Assembly (NCBI GenBank): GCA_903821685.1
Contig: CAIJLW010000086.1
Location: forward strand, 1-64,000
DNA length: 64,000 nucleotides
Source: an uncultured Sphingomonadales bacterium
Lineage (GTDB): Bacteria; Pseudomonadota; Alphaproteobacteria; Sphingomonadales; Sphingomonadaceae
Direction of reading: 5' to 3'
This document shows, piece after piece, positions 9,501-18,177 of the stretch (position 1 is the stretch's first letter; every line of letters begins with the position of its first letter). The position numbers and the translations under genes were made by a program. Below the pieces are notes generated by a model. It searched no databases and was not told the DNA's origin. It saw only the letters and a program-made list of their open reading frames with translations.

Positions 9501-9988
9501 TACGTTGGCGCGAATCCCGCAAAGGCAAGCGCTTCATGATTGCGGATTTTTCTGACAATAGCGGCCAGTTTTCGGTACGCTGCTTTGACGAAACTGTTGG
9601 AACCCAGCTGGCCGAATGGGCAAAGGATGCGGAGTGCCTTTTGCTCCACTGCGAAATGGATATGCGGCCAGGGGATGAAACTCCAAATTTTTCGGTGAAA
9701 AGCGTTAAGCCACTGAGCAGTCTGACGAGCTTATCGCGGCTGAAGATGCAGTTTGACGTTACGACAGAGGCCGCGTTGTTGCAGCTAGCGCAAATGGTTG
9801 CACCGCTTGACGGCGGCCGAAGCGAATTAGTTATAAAAACGCGCGCTGCAGATGGTCGGTGGGTGCAGATTGTCCTGGGCCGCCGATACCAGATTGATGC
9901 GTCCTTGCTCGATCAAATTCGGGCAATTGACGGCATTGAAAATGTAGAGCTTGCGCCCCTCGGCCCAGTTTTGGCATTAGTGCATTGA
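6512..9988 (+). CDS. dnaE: DNA polymerase III subunit alpha
   Basis: Replicative polymerase catalytic subunit, 1158 residues, normal for DnaE. Domains in order: degenerate PHP (1-270), palm/fingers with GPGRGSGAGSLVAWAL and catalytic aspartates Asp401 and Asp403 in MPDFDIDFCE and Asp555 in VKFDFLGL, thumb and HhH (about 780-900), internal clamp-binding motif QGGLF at 912-916, and a C-terminal OB fold near 990-1070. The aspartates fall at the same numbers as in E. coli. The N-terminal metal-binding signature is lost: E. coli-type HLRVH is PLRVY here, so Pro8 and Tyr12 replace two histidines. No strong Shine-Dalgarno is seen; the start is set by homology. Confidence 0.97.
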   Translation: MAYVPFVPLRVYSAYTILEGAIEPKAIGETAKKLGFPAIAICDRNGLYGVMPFQDAAKSYGVQPIIGALLGIRRPSSDGKFTRDWLPLFAQDESGYNNLCRLVSMAHLDRPEDLDAHVTLEQLAAHKDGLIALTGGAEGALARLLSEGQHEAASSYLTRLQALFSEHLYIELSRRSDAVEDAAEDALIDLAYARDIPLVATNPAFFAEPDFFDAHDAMLCISDGAYIESTDRRRSSKDTWIKTGKQMGALFADVPEALANTLVIAQRCAALAPYRSPILPSLAGDRAAEDAQLREDGRLGLEKRLEIAGITDPAERQLYFDRLNFEADVICSMGFPGYFLIVADFIKWAKEQDIAVGPGRGSGAGSLVAWALTITDLDPIKLGLLFERFLNPDRVSMPDFDIDFCETRRGEVIRYVQKKYGSRQVAQIITFGKLKARAVLRDTGRVLQMSYGQVDRLCKQVPNLPVDPWDLKRALSGVAELREEYRRDAEVKRLFDLAMKLEGLPRHSSTHAAGVVIGDRELSELAPLYREPRSDMPVTQFDMKYVESAGLVKFDFLGLKTLSVLQKGSQMLAKRGVEINLDLLPHDDPAVYELLQRGDTVGVFQLESEGMRRTLAAVKPTNFGDIIALVSLYRPGPMDNIPMFGRRKNGEESIEYPHPLLEPVLNETYGIFVYQEQVMQAAQILAGYSLGEADLLRRAMGKKIQAEMDAQRERFVSGCATHAITPNRANELFDLIDKFAGYGFNKSHAAAYAVLAYQTAWLKTHHPEEFYAASMCFDMHQTDKLAIFMDDMRRLDVVCLPPEINRSEAEFIVETNAHGEHAVRYALGGIKNVGERAMEILVAERMSSGLFKSLDDFANRADPSQINRRSLENLAAAGAFDALEPNRAAAHGAAETLLAAAQSARDSRESGQGGLFGEGGSDMAVLRIDSSLCWAPAEQMNQEKDAFGFYFSAHPCSQYDALAMSHGAKPYAVWLESGPIPEGVRRAATMSALIEGIRWRESRKGKRFMIADFSDNSGQFSVRCFDETVGTQLAEWAKDAECLLLHCEMDMRPGDETPNFSVKSVKPLSSLTSLSRLKMQFDVTTEAALLQLAQMVAPLDGGRSELVIKTRAADGRWVQIVLGRRYQIDASLLDQIRAIDGIENVELAPLGPVLALVH

Positions 9989-10058
9989 TTGCTAAATAAA
10001 CATTGAATAAAAAATGCGTCAGCTTCAATTGACGACGTAATGTGAGGGAGAGAATTTG

Positions 10059-11657
10059 ATGCGCGGCACCATGCAGGATTGGGACCTTCGCGTTCCCCAT
10101 TTGATTGACTACGCGGCGCGCGAGCATGGTACGCGCGAAATCGTTACCCGCTGGACCGATGGGACGATGGAGCGGACCAACTGGGCAGGTGTAGCGGGAG
10201 AGGCGCGTAAGCTGTCGCAAGCCTTTACCGCTCTTGGCCTTCAAAAGGGCGATCGCATTGCCACCTTTGCGATGAACCATCATCGGCATTTGGCGGCTTG
10301 GTATGGCGCGATTGGCTTTGGCGGTGTTATTCACACCGTTAACGTGCGGCTGTTCGACGAAGACCTAATCTATATTATGAACCATGCCGAAGATAAGGTG
10401 CTGATGTATGACGCGATGTTCCAGCCCATCATTGACAGGTTGAAACCGCATCTGAAGACCGTCGAGCATTACATCGTCTTTGATCGTGACGATAGTTATG
10501 GCGTCTTTATCGCTGCGCAAGATGGCAATTACGAATGGGCAACCGGTGACGAGCGGGATGCTTGCATGCTCTGCTACACCAGCGGCACGACGGGCAACCC
10601 CAAGGGGGTCTTATATCAGCACCGATCAACGGTGTTGCACGCAATGGCCGAAATCGCGCCAGCAATTTTTGACCTCAGCCCACAAGCAGTACTGCTGCCA
10701 ATCGTTCCAATGTTCCACGCCGCGAGCTGGGGACTGCCCTTCGCAGGCGCTGCGGCTGGCGTAAAATTTATGTTTTCAACTACCAATGATGCAGCGACCT
10801 TGCATGGCCTAATGCTTCAGGAAGGCGTCACGCATAGCGCAGGCGTGCCAACAGTCTGGCTTGCTATGTTCGCACATTTGGATGCAGAGGCTGCGGCGGG
10901 CCGCGATGCGACGCTTGGCAAACTGCGACTTGTTACCATTGGCGGTTCGGCTGCTCCGCGTGCTATGATCGAGCGCTTGATGAAATCTGGCGTTCGCGTA
11001 GCCCACGCATGGGGCATGACAGAAACGTCGCCTATTGGCACGATGGGTGCGCCAACGCCCAATTGGGATGATTTAACACTCGATGAACAGATTGATGTTG
11101 TATGCAAACAAGGCCGCACGCCATTTGGCGTTGAGCTGCGGGTGATTGACAAGGATGGCAATGTGGCGCCGCGCGATGGGGTGACATCTGGCGCCCTACA
11201 AATTCGGGGGCCTTGGGTGATTAAGCGTTATTTTAAGGCAGAAGCCGACGCTGTTGATGCCGACCAGTGGTTTGACACCGGCGACGTTTCGTTACTTCAC
11301 CCCGACGGCACGATGCAAATTACTGACCGAGTCAAGGATGTCATTAAGTCCGGTGGTGAGTGGATCAGTTCAGTCGAGCTTGAGAATATCGCGGTTGGCT
11401 GCCCAGGTATTGCAGAGGCAGGTGCCATTGGTATTGCGCACCCCAAATGGGACGAGCGGCCCGTTCTGATCGCCGTGAAGAAACCGGGTGCGGAGGTCGA
11501 CGAAGCAATGGTGAAGGCCTATCTGGCCGAGCGTATCGTCAAATGGTGGATGCCCGATCGGGTGCTTTTCGTAGACGAACTGCCGCATACGGGTACCGGT
11601 AAAATTCAGAAAGTGGCACTTCGCCAGCAATTTAAGGACTTTGTGCTGGGGGATTGA
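10059..11657 (+). CDS. Acyl-CoA synthetase (AMP-forming), medium/long-chain fatty acid type
   Basis: Activates a carboxylic acid to its CoA thioester by way of an acyl-adenylate. The 532-residue product has the P-loop [11 protein letters not shown] near 180, the A5 motif [12 protein letters not shown] near 325, the A7/A8 segment [12 protein letters not shown] and [15 protein letters not shown], and the catalytic Lys in [11 protein letters not shown] close to the end. The pattern is closest to AlkK/FadD-like ligases; the acyl chain cannot be fixed. ATG 10059, directly after an in-frame TTG, has GGGAGAG 6 bases upstream. Stand-alone gene; an inverted repeat CGTCA-N8-TGACG (10017-10034) lies upstream and might be an operator. 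Confidence 0.9.
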   Translation: MRGTMQDWDLRVPHLIDYAAREHGTREIVTRWTDGTMERTNWAGVAGEARKLSQAFTALGLQKGDRIATFAMNHHRHLAAWYGAIGFGGVIHTVNVRLFDEDLIYIMNHAEDKVLMYDAMFQPIIDRLKPHLKTVEHYIVFDRDDSYGVFIAAQDGNYEWATGDERDACMLCYTSGTTGNPKGVLYQHRSTVLHAMAEIAPAIFDLSPQAVLLPIVPMFHAASWGLPFAGAAAGVKFMFSTTNDAATLHGLMLQEGVTHSAGVPTVWLAMFAHLDAEAAAGRDATLGKLRLVTIGGSAAPRAMIERLMKSGVRVAHAWGMTETSPIGTMGAPTPNWDDLTLDEQIDVVCKQGRTPFGVELRVIDKDGNVAPRDGVTSGALQIRGPWVIKRYFKAEADAVDADQWFDTGDVSLLHPDGTMQITDRVKDVIKSGGEWISSVELENIAVGCPGIAEAGAIGIAHPKWDERPVLIAVKKPGAEVDEAMVKAYLAERIVKWWMPDRVLFVDELPHTGTGKIQKVALRQQFKDFVLGD

Positions 11658-11771
11658 GGTAAAAACCACGTTGTCCTTTACCTAAAATAGGTTGAGATTT
11701 GGCGGCAGAAGCAGAGGCCTCATAGCCTTCATTTTGCCCGTTGCACATGAATGAGAACAAAAAGAAATAGA

Positions 11772-12299
11772 CTAAACTTCGCGCAATCGGGGCATGAGTT
11801 CGACAAAGTTGCAGGGGCGATGACGGCTATCTAGCTGGTGCACCAAAATCTGATCCCAACCGTCCTTTACCGCGCCGTTTGATCCGGGCAGCGCGAAAAT
11901 ATACGTACCCCGGGCAAGCACAGCGCAAGCTCTCGACTGAATGGTGGATGTGCCAATGCTTGCAAAGCTCAGCCAACGGAACAATTCCCCGAACCCAGGA
12001 ATTTCCTTAGTTTTAACGCGATCCAACGCCTCGGGTGTCACGTCCCGTCCGGTTAATCCCGTGCCGCCGGTCGAAATCACAACGTCGACTTGATCGTCAT
12101 CAATCCAATTGTGCAAGCGTGCGGTAATTAACGTGGTATCATCGCGTAAGATGGTTCGGTCGACGATGTTGTGGCCAGCGGCGATGATCCGTTCGGCCAA
12201 AATGTCGCCGCTGGTGTCATGGTCAATACCACGTGTATCGGAAACTGTTAGAAGCGCGATGTTCACGGGCCTGAACACCCTATCGTTATCGAGTGGCAA
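11772..12299 (-). CDS. moaB: Molybdenum cofactor biosynthesis protein B
   Basis: MoaB/MogA-fold protein of molybdopterin assembly (adenylylation family). The 175-residue product has [12 protein letters not shown] at the N-terminus, the nucleotide-binding [16 protein letters not shown] near 85, and [15 protein letters not shown] near 140. Start is TTG at 12299: a perfect AGGAGG (plus 12305-12310) lies 5 bases upstream and no ATG is better placed. It overlaps the end of the transglycosylase gene by 14 bases, so it is the last gene of a UDG-like/slt/moaB unit. No other molybdopterin gene is in the window. Confidence 0.92.
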   Translation of the reverse strand: MPLDNDRVFRPVNIALLTVSDTRGIDHDTSGDILAERIIAAGHNIVDRTILRDDTTLITARLHNWIDDDQVDVVISTGGTGLTGRDVTPEALDRVKTKEIPGFGELFRWLSFASIGTSTIQSRACAVLARGTYIFALPGSNGAVKDGWDQILVHQLDSRHRPCNFVELMPRLREV

Positions 12300-14031
12300 T
12301 AGTGCCTCCTAAAATTCGGCGCGCAGTAACGTTGCCATTGGCGTCTGGAAATTTGGGCCACATATATTGAGCTAAGCCTTTCAAGCTTCCCGATGCTTTT
12401 TTCTCGCGCATCTCGTAAATCCAGTAATTACGTAATATTATCGATACGTAACCACGTGTTTCCCAATAGGGAATGGACTCAATAAACAACAAAGGATCAC
12501 CATTGTCCCTAATTTCGCTGTTCCAGCGTATAAGCGGCGAGGGGCCGGCATTATAAGCTGCTATCACTTTGGGAAGTAGGCCACCTGTCGCCGGCATATC
12601 ACGCAATTTTTCAAGGTAGGACTGCCCATACTCAAGGTTAACAGAGGGGCGGTCGAGTTCAGATGCAGTAAAGGCTGCGCCCCGCGCGCGCGCCATGTCT
12701 TGGGCTGTTCCTGGGCGTACTTGCATAAGGCCGCGCGCCCCAGCGGGGCTGATGACGTCTGTACGGAAATTGGATTCCTGCAGCGTATGTGCATAAACCA
12801 AAGCAGGCGTGACGCGCCAGCCGCCACTGGGTTCCCAATTGGGCATCGGATAGCGCGCCATGGCGTTACTTTGATCCCGCGACGGACCATAATGGCCAAG
12901 CCAAAATTGCGTTGATGCCAAGTTTAGCGTGCCAGCCAATTGCGCGAGGTTTGCGTGTTGCCGCGCGTCACCAATTCTCGCCTGATGGCGCAACGCCACG
13001 TCAGCCAATTTGTTTTGACCGATTTCTGCAAGCCCAACTGCTAGCGCAGCATTCTCTTGGTCTTTCAGGCTTGCCCAATCCAGCTTAGCAATTTTAGCCG
13101 CTTTACTTGCTATTGGGACCATGCCGAGCGTTTCACTCGCGAGTATCCCGTAGAATGTTTCTGGCAACTGCGCAGCTTTTTGCATTTTGGGCTGAAAATA
13201 TTGTGGTTGTTTTATCGCCATGGCCGCCCGTGCGCCCCAAAACAGCCCAGCCGCCTTCAAGTCGTCATTTACTGCCAGGCGCGATACATACCCAAATGCG
13301 TCAAAAGCTGCTGCATATTCACGCAGACGCCAAGAAGCGAGCCCTCGAACCCATGCAGCTTGTGTGCTCCAATCACCGCCTGCCAACTGGGCTTCGGACG
13401 CAACCCGCTTTGCAGCTGCGTCGTCATTTTCGATGTAATAGGACCAAGCGACGCGATACCGTAATTCGGTCAATGCTTCAGGCGATAACTCGGCAGCCTT
13501 GGTTCCCAAAAACTGTTCTGCGGCCAGCGACTGATCATTCTTTATAAAAATCTGCAATTCCGCGCGGATATCATCGCTCGCAATATTTGTCGGCAAATCG
13601 CGTTTTGGCGCGCCGCCAAGCCATGAAAAGCGCCGGATTCCTGGCCTACTTGGCAAAGCTTCTGCACCCCGTTTACGCGCCATGGCCCCCAACTGCTCCG
13701 CCTGTGGTAAATATGGCGCAATCTCAAGTAATGCTTGTAACTGGGTGGCTTCAACCTTTGGGCTATTTGGCGCGACATACAGTTCAGCGCGCGCCATTGC
13801 CGACATGGGGCCTCGCGGGGCGGCGTCAATCAGACGTGCGGCTTCATCCCATCTCTCTGTTCGGATGGCATTATAGATTGCGGAAAACAGAATTTTTTCT
13901 TTTGCGTTGAGAACATCAGGCGCGAGCTGAGGGGATAGGATAGCCCGAAATTCCTCACTATTATTCGCAACTGCTGCCGAAAAAGGGGATGCAGCCACAG
14001 CAATTGCTAGCCATTTCGCCCTGATACTCAT
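12286..14031 (-). CDS. slt: Soluble lytic murein transglycosylase (Slt70-like)
   Basis: Periplasmic enzyme cleaving peptidoglycan to 1,6-anhydro-muropeptides. The 581-residue product starts MSIRAKWLAIAVAASPF, a signal peptide of about 22 residues ending SAAVA. A long alpha-helical superhelix of TPR-like repeats follows (about 40-400). The C-terminal family 1 transglycosylase domain (about 420-560) carries the catalytic Glu in LQESNF, then GARGLMQVRPGTA and AAYNAGP. I chose the ATG at 14031 over an upstream in-frame start because it opens the signal peptide and forms an ATGA overlap with the preceding UDG-like gene. Confidence 0.93.
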   Translation of the reverse strand: MSIRAKWLAIAVAASPFSAAVANNSEEFRAILSPQLAPDVLNAKEKILFSAIYNAIRTERWDEAARLIDAAPRGPMSAMARAELYVAPNSPKVEATQLQALLEIAPYLPQAEQLGAMARKRGAEALPSRPGIRRFSWLGGAPKRDLPTNIASDDIRAELQIFIKNDQSLAAEQFLGTKAAELSPEALTELRYRVAWSYYIENDDAAAKRVASEAQLAGGDWSTQAAWVRGLASWRLREYAAAFDAFGYVSRLAVNDDLKAAGLFWGARAAMAIKQPQYFQPKMQKAAQLPETFYGILASETLGMVPIASKAAKIAKLDWASLKDQENAALAVGLAEIGQNKLADVALRHQARIGDARQHANLAQLAGTLNLASTQFWLGHYGPSRDQSNAMARYPMPNWEPSGGWRVTPALVYAHTLQESNFRTDVISPAGARGLMQVRPGTAQDMARARGAAFTASELDRPSVNLEYGQSYLEKLRDMPATGGLLPKVIAAYNAGPSPLIRWNSEIRDNGDPLLFIESIPYWETRGYVSIILRNYWIYEMREKKASGSLKGLAQYMWPKFPDANGNVTARRILGGTIATR

Positions 14032-14780
14032 TGAACTTGCCTTTTCCCAAACATCTGCAAATCTCTCCACGCCTCTGCCTTCATCGCAGGTCGCGCGACG
14101 AGGGTTCGCGGATGAAATGTCGCCAACACCGCTATGTTTAGGCCATCATGATTGATATTTCGCAACTCTGCCCGCGCATTCATTAGATTTTCGCTTAACA
14201 GAGCTTTGCATGCGGACGCACCGAGTATCACCACCGATTTGGGCCTAATCAGCTTTATCTGGTGCATCACAAACGCTGCCAGCTCGGGAAAGTCGTGCTC
14301 GGGGACTTCCGCTGTCGACGGCATACTCGTTGCCATCCATGTGCAGTAGCAGTCGCTACTTTCTATACCGATGGCCCCCATCATACGGCGCAGCAGAGCA
14401 GCGTTCGCTTCGCTTGAAGTGTCCGAGGAACCGATAATGTCTGGCAAGTCTGAAACAATCATGATGTCACAGCTGTCTGGACCAATCGGCGCATAACGCA
14501 AAGGACCATAGCCGTTGCCAGGGAGAGGAGCGCCATGTGCCACCAATTCGCGTAAAGACGAAATGTCTTCCGGCCAGGCGACAGACGGAGCAGTGGACGC
14601 AGAACGTATTTCTGGCGTGGCAGACGTTTTCATAGGCGGTATGGGGTTGTTAGAAGGCAATTCTTCTGCGAGCCAGTTGACGCTAGTTTCGCTAACAGCC
14701 GCGTCCAGTCCGGCAAGTTCCCACCAGCCAGTTAGCGATTCAACCACATTAAATGCAGTAATTTCTCCCCGAACCCCCAT
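14028..14780 (-). CDS. Divergent uracil-DNA glycosylase-fold protein
   Basis: The 250-residue product has a low-complexity N-terminal third (1-80) followed by a UDG superfamily domain (about 95-245). Recognisable are PKSVVILGASACKALL and the C-terminal ATFHPRTLVARPAMKAEAWRDL, matching the HP motif and tail of family 4/5 enzymes. The first active-site motif, normally GEAPGxxED with flanking iron-sulfur cysteines, reads SDLPDIIGSSDTSS here, and the four-cysteine pattern is absent. It may be a divergent glycosylase or may bind without cutting. AAGGGA precedes ATG 14780. It heads the UDG-like/slt/moaB operon and is coupled to slt by ATGA. Confidence 0.75.
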   Translation of the reverse strand: MGVRGEITAFNVVESLTGWWELAGLDAAVSETSVNWLAEELPSNNPIPPMKTSATPEIRSASTAPSVAWPEDISSLRELVAHGAPLPGNGYGPLRYAPIGPDSCDIMIVSDLPDIIGSSDTSSEANAALLRRMMGAIGIESSDCYCTWMATSMPSTAEVPEHDFPELAAFVMHQIKLIRPKSVVILGASACKALLSENLMNARAELRNINHDGLNIAVLATFHPRTLVARPAMKAEAWRDLQMFGKRQVQ

Positions 14781-14894
14781 AAATCCCTTCAGTCACCAGT
14801 TGACGGCGGGGTCAATTGCTTGGCATGGCAATTTCCACAAGCTGTTCGAATATCGGGATGGCCTGAATTACATGCCGGGTAAAGGATAAAGGCA

Positions 14895-16535
14895 ATGAGT
14901 GAACGCGAGTCGATGCCCTATGATGTTGTTATTGTTGGCGCGGGGCCAGCAGGCCTTTCGGCCGCGATACGCATAAAACAGCAATCGCGGGACACCAGTG
15001 TTTGCATTCTTGAAAAAGGATCAGAGGTTGGCGCACATATTCTTTCTGGTGCGGTCATCGACCCCAAGGCGCTTGATGAACTGCTCCCAGATTGGCGCAA
15101 TATGGGCTGTTCGCTGGCCGACACGCCGGTGAATGACAATCAGCATTGGATTCTTACTAAGACCGGCAAGTTCAACATGCCGCATTTTCTGACCCCGGGC
15201 TTTATGCATAATAAGGGCACCTACACCGGATCGCTGGGTAATCTGTGCCGCTGGCTTGCGGGGCAAGCTGAAAATCTTGGTGTAGAAATTTTCCCCGGCT
15301 TTTCGGGGGCAGAAATACTTTATAACAGCGACGGTTCGGTAAAGGGTGTAGCGACGGGCGACATGGGCATCGCCCGCGATGGCAGCCATAAAGACGATTA
15401 TATGCCCGGCATGGAATTACATGCAAAATATACTTTCTTTGCCGAAGGTGTGCGCGGTCATCTCACAAAATTGCTGAAGCCGCAATTTGCGCTCGATAAA
15501 GACTGCGAGCCACAGGTTTACGGAATTGGTATTAAAGAATTGTGGGACATTCCGCCCGAGCAGCATTCCGCGGGCCGCGTCATTCACAGCCAGGGCTGGC
15601 CTTTGACTGATGCAAATGGCGGCGCATTTTTGTACCATCATGCGAACAATCAAGTAGCCTTGGGCTTTGTCGTTTGGCTCAACTATTCGAACCCTTATCT
15701 GTCACCGTTCGAAGAATTTCAGCGTTGGAAAACGCATCCAGAGGTAAAGAAGATACTCGCTGGGGGGCGTCGCGTCTCTTATGGCGCGCGTGCGATCAGC
15801 GATGGTGGCTGGCAGTCGGTACCAAAGCTGGCTTTCCCTGGCGGCGCATTGATCGGGTGTTCAGCCGGTTTCGTAAATGTTCCGCGGATCAAGGGTTCGC
15901 ATACGGCGATGAAGTCCGGCATGTTGGCCGCTGATGCCGCTGTTGAGGCATTGGCCGCTGGCCGCGAACATGACGCGCTGACATCTTATCAGACAGCTTA
16001 TGAAAATAGCTGGATTTACAAAGAATTGCGAATGGTCCGCAACGTCCTACCGCTGGTGGAGAAATACGGCAATGTGGTCGGAACGGCGCTTGCCGGTATC
16101 AATATGTGGCTGGAGAATTTTGGTATTCGCATGCCGTTCACGATGAAGCATCATCCTGACCACAAGGCGCTTAAAAAGAAAGATACCGCCGAACGCATCG
16201 ACTATCCGAAGCCCGACGGCGTTTTCAGCTTTGACCGGTTGTCATCAGTGTTCCTGTCGAACACCAACCATGCCGAAGATCAGCCAATTCACCTGCAGGT
16301 CAAGGACATGGACCTTCAAAAAACCAGCGAGTTCATGGAATTTGCGGGCCCATCGACACGTTATTGCCCTGCGGGCGTGTATGAGTGGATTGAGGAAGAA
16401 GGCAAAGACGCGCGTTATCAGATCAACGCCCAGAATTGCGTGCATTGCAAAACATGCGACATCAAGGACCCTAACCAGAATATCAATTGGGTGACGCCAG
16501 AAGGCGGCGGAGGGCCGAACTACCCCAATATGTGA
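14895..16535 (+). CDS. etfD: Electron transfer flavoprotein-ubiquinone oxidoreductase
   Basis: Membrane-bound flavoprotein passing electrons from ETF (from acyl-CoA and other dehydrogenases) to ubiquinone. The 546-residue product has the FAD motif VVIVGAGPAGLSAA (about 10-23), a central ubiquinone/FAD domain with GGGALIGCSAGFVNVP-like second FAD segment near 315, and a C-terminal ferredoxin domain whose cysteines are in YCPAGVYEW and CVHCKTCDIKDP, binding one 4Fe-4S cluster. AAAGG lies upstream of ATG 14895. It is transcribed divergently from the UDG-like gene. ETF subunits are not in the window. Confidence 0.96.
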   Translation: MSERESMPYDVVIVGAGPAGLSAAIRIKQQSRDTSVCILEKGSEVGAHILSGAVIDPKALDELLPDWRNMGCSLADTPVNDNQHWILTKTGKFNMPHFLTPGFMHNKGTYTGSLGNLCRWLAGQAENLGVEIFPGFSGAEILYNSDGSVKGVATGDMGIARDGSHKDDYMPGMELHAKYTFFAEGVRGHLTKLLKPQFALDKDCEPQVYGIGIKELWDIPPEQHSAGRVIHSQGWPLTDANGGAFLYHHANNQVALGFVVWLNYSNPYLSPFEEFQRWKTHPEVKKILAGGRRVSYGARAISDGGWQSVPKLAFPGGALIGCSAGFVNVPRIKGSHTAMKSGMLAADAAVEALAAGREHDALTSYQTAYENSWIYKELRMVRNVLPLVEKYGNVVGTALAGINMWLENFGIRMPFTMKHHPDHKALKKKDTAERIDYPKPDGVFSFDRLSSVFLSNTNHAEDQPIHLQVKDMDLQKTSEFMEFAGPSTRYCPAGVYEWIEEEGKDARYQINAQNCVHCKTCDIKDPNQNINWVTPEGGGGPNYPNM

Positions 16536-16579
16536 TTGGGATAGCGTTTGGGCTGTTGGCCAGGGTTTAAAGGCGTTTT

Positions 16580-17407
16580 GTGGATCATTCTGAAGTTGCC
16601 TTCGCAAAAATCAATCTTGCCCTGCATGTTCGGCGGCGACGGGCAAATGGCTATCATGATATAGAGACGTTGTTTGCGTTTGCGCAAGGTGGCGATGTTT
16701 TACATGCACATGTTTCAGATGCATTGAGCCTTGAAATGGACGGGCCATTCGGGAGTGGTCTCGCTGCAGATGATACCAATCTGGTACTTCAGGTAGCCGC
16801 ATTGTTACAGTCGCATTTTGGAGTATCGCAAGGCGCAGCCATTCGGCTTGATAAGCAACTGCCGATTGCTTCGGGCATTGGTGGTGGTTCCGCAGACGCC
16901 GCGGCTACAGCACGGCTTCTGAACCGACTTTGGGGATTGAATTTATCCGAACCAGCAATGGCCGACATCCTCGCACCCTTGGGCGCAGATATTCCCGCTT
17001 GCGTATTTAGCCGGCCAAGCTTTGGCGTCGGCACTGGTACGGACCTTGAATTTTTGGATGATAGCAGCATCACTGCACGGCATCTGTTGCTGGTTAACCC
17101 GCTTGAATCAGTCTCAACAGAGGCGATATTCAAGGCGTGGGGTGGCTTGGACGGCGGTGCTGTCGGCCGCGGTGGTATCTGGGAAGCGGCAGTCGCCGGG
17201 CGCAATGACCTTGCACCGATGGCTTCGGACATTTGCCCGATGATTACAAACATTTTGGAACGGCTTTCGCAGGCGAACCCTGCGCTATCGCGTATGTCTG
17301 GGTCTGGAGCTACATGTTTTGCCTTGTTTGATGATGCAGCATCGCTGGACAGCGCAAGATCAAGGCTTGATCCACATTGGTGGACCATGGCCACTATGCT
17401 GCGATGA
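16580..17407 (+). CDS. ispE: 4-diphosphocytidyl-2-C-methyl-D-erythritol kinase
   Basis: GHMP kinase of the MEP isoprenoid pathway, phosphorylating CDP-ME at the 2-hydroxyl. The 275-residue product has AFAKINLALHV at the N-terminus, the ATP-binding motif PIASGIGGGSADAAA near 95 and the GHMP C-terminal motif RMSGSGATCFALF near 243. Start is GTG at 16580, with AAAGGCG (16569-16575) 4 bases upstream. Its stop overlaps the ATG of the next gene (ATGA), coupling it to an N-formylglutamate amidohydrolase-like gene. Confidence 0.95.
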   Translation: MDHSEVAFAKINLALHVRRRRANGYHDIETLFAFAQGGDVLHAHVSDALSLEMDGPFGSGLAADDTNLVLQVAALLQSHFGVSQGAAIRLDKQLPIASGIGGGSADAAATARLLNRLWGLNLSEPAMADILAPLGADIPACVFSRPSFGVGTGTDLEFLDDSSITARHLLLVNPLESVSTEAIFKAWGGLDGGAVGRGGIWEAAVAGRNDLAPMASDICPMITNILERLSQANPALSRMSGSGATCFALFDDAASLDSARSRLDPHWWTMATMLR

Positions 17408-18132
17408 AGGACCTGCCGTTTGAGATATTAGGGACACCGCGCAACGGTGGCTTCCTGATCATCGGTGATCACGCGTCAAATGATGTTCCTGACGATATTG
17501 TTCTTGGCATTGATCGACCGGTTCTCGACACCCACATTGCCTGGGACATTGGCGTTGCAGCAGTAGCGGGTTTGATAACGCAACATATGGCCTTTGCGGC
17601 CTATTTGGGGGGGTATTCTCGCCTCGTTGTCGACTTGAACCGTGATGAACTCGATCCTGCTGTGATGCCGCTTTCGAGTGATGGCATCGTCATCCCAGGC
17701 AATAACATCGCGCCAGATAACCGGAAAGCAAGGCTCTTGCGGTTCCACAGACCTTACCATGACTATTTGAAGGACTTGCTGTCGGAACACAGGCCATCAC
17801 TGATCTTGTCGTTGCATAGCTTTACACCAGCCTTAGAGAGCAAACCCAATGAGTTCCGGCCTTGGGAAGTCGGCGTGTTGTATAATAAACAGGAGGCGGC
17901 GTCTAAGCTTGCCATTCCGTTCCTTGAAAATGCAGGATATATTGTAGGCGACCAATTGCCTTATTCGGGCAAGCAGCTGAACGCGACGATGAACCGCCAT
18001 GCGGAGGCCAATGACATACCATATATCGGTATTGAGATGCGGCAAGATTTAGCCTGCACGCCTTCAGGCCAAGCAAGATTTGCACGTATATTGTCAGATA
18101 TGTGCCATTTTGTGTCGGAACGACTTGGCTAA
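17404..18132 (+). CDS. N-formylglutamate amidohydrolase family protein
   Basis: Zinc-dependent amidohydrolase fold (FGase family; HutG in histidine breakdown). The 242-residue product shows GDHASNDVP near 25, YSRLVVDLNRD near 75, the SLHSFTP segment near 140, and NRHAEANDIPYIGIEMRQDL near 215, which together hold the likely metal ligands and catalytic residues. No histidine-utilisation genes are nearby, and the gene is coupled to ispE, so the substrate may differ from N-formylglutamate. ATG 17404 gives an ATGA overlap; an in-frame ATG/GTG inside ispE would only add ispE-overlapping residues. Confidence 0.88.
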   Translation: MKDLPFEILGTPRNGGFLIIGDHASNDVPDDIVLGIDRPVLDTHIAWDIGVAAVAGLITQHMAFAAYLGGYSRLVVDLNRDELDPAVMPLSSDGIVIPGNNIAPDNRKARLLRFHRPYHDYLKDLLSEHRPSLILSLHSFTPALESKPNEFRPWEVGVLYNKQEAASKLAIPFLENAGYIVGDQLPYSGKQLNATMNRHAEANDIPYIGIEMRQDLACTPSGQARFARILSDMCHFVSERLG

Positions 18133-18177
18133 TCAGCACAAAAACGCTTAAAACACAGTCTTGAAACGGAGTGTACG

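Noticed and set aside
11657-11683. AGGTAAA/TTTACCT inverted repeat after the acyl-CoA synthetase as a terminator
   Set aside because: The stem is AT-rich with a 13-base loop and has no T tract on plus; it is more likely chance.
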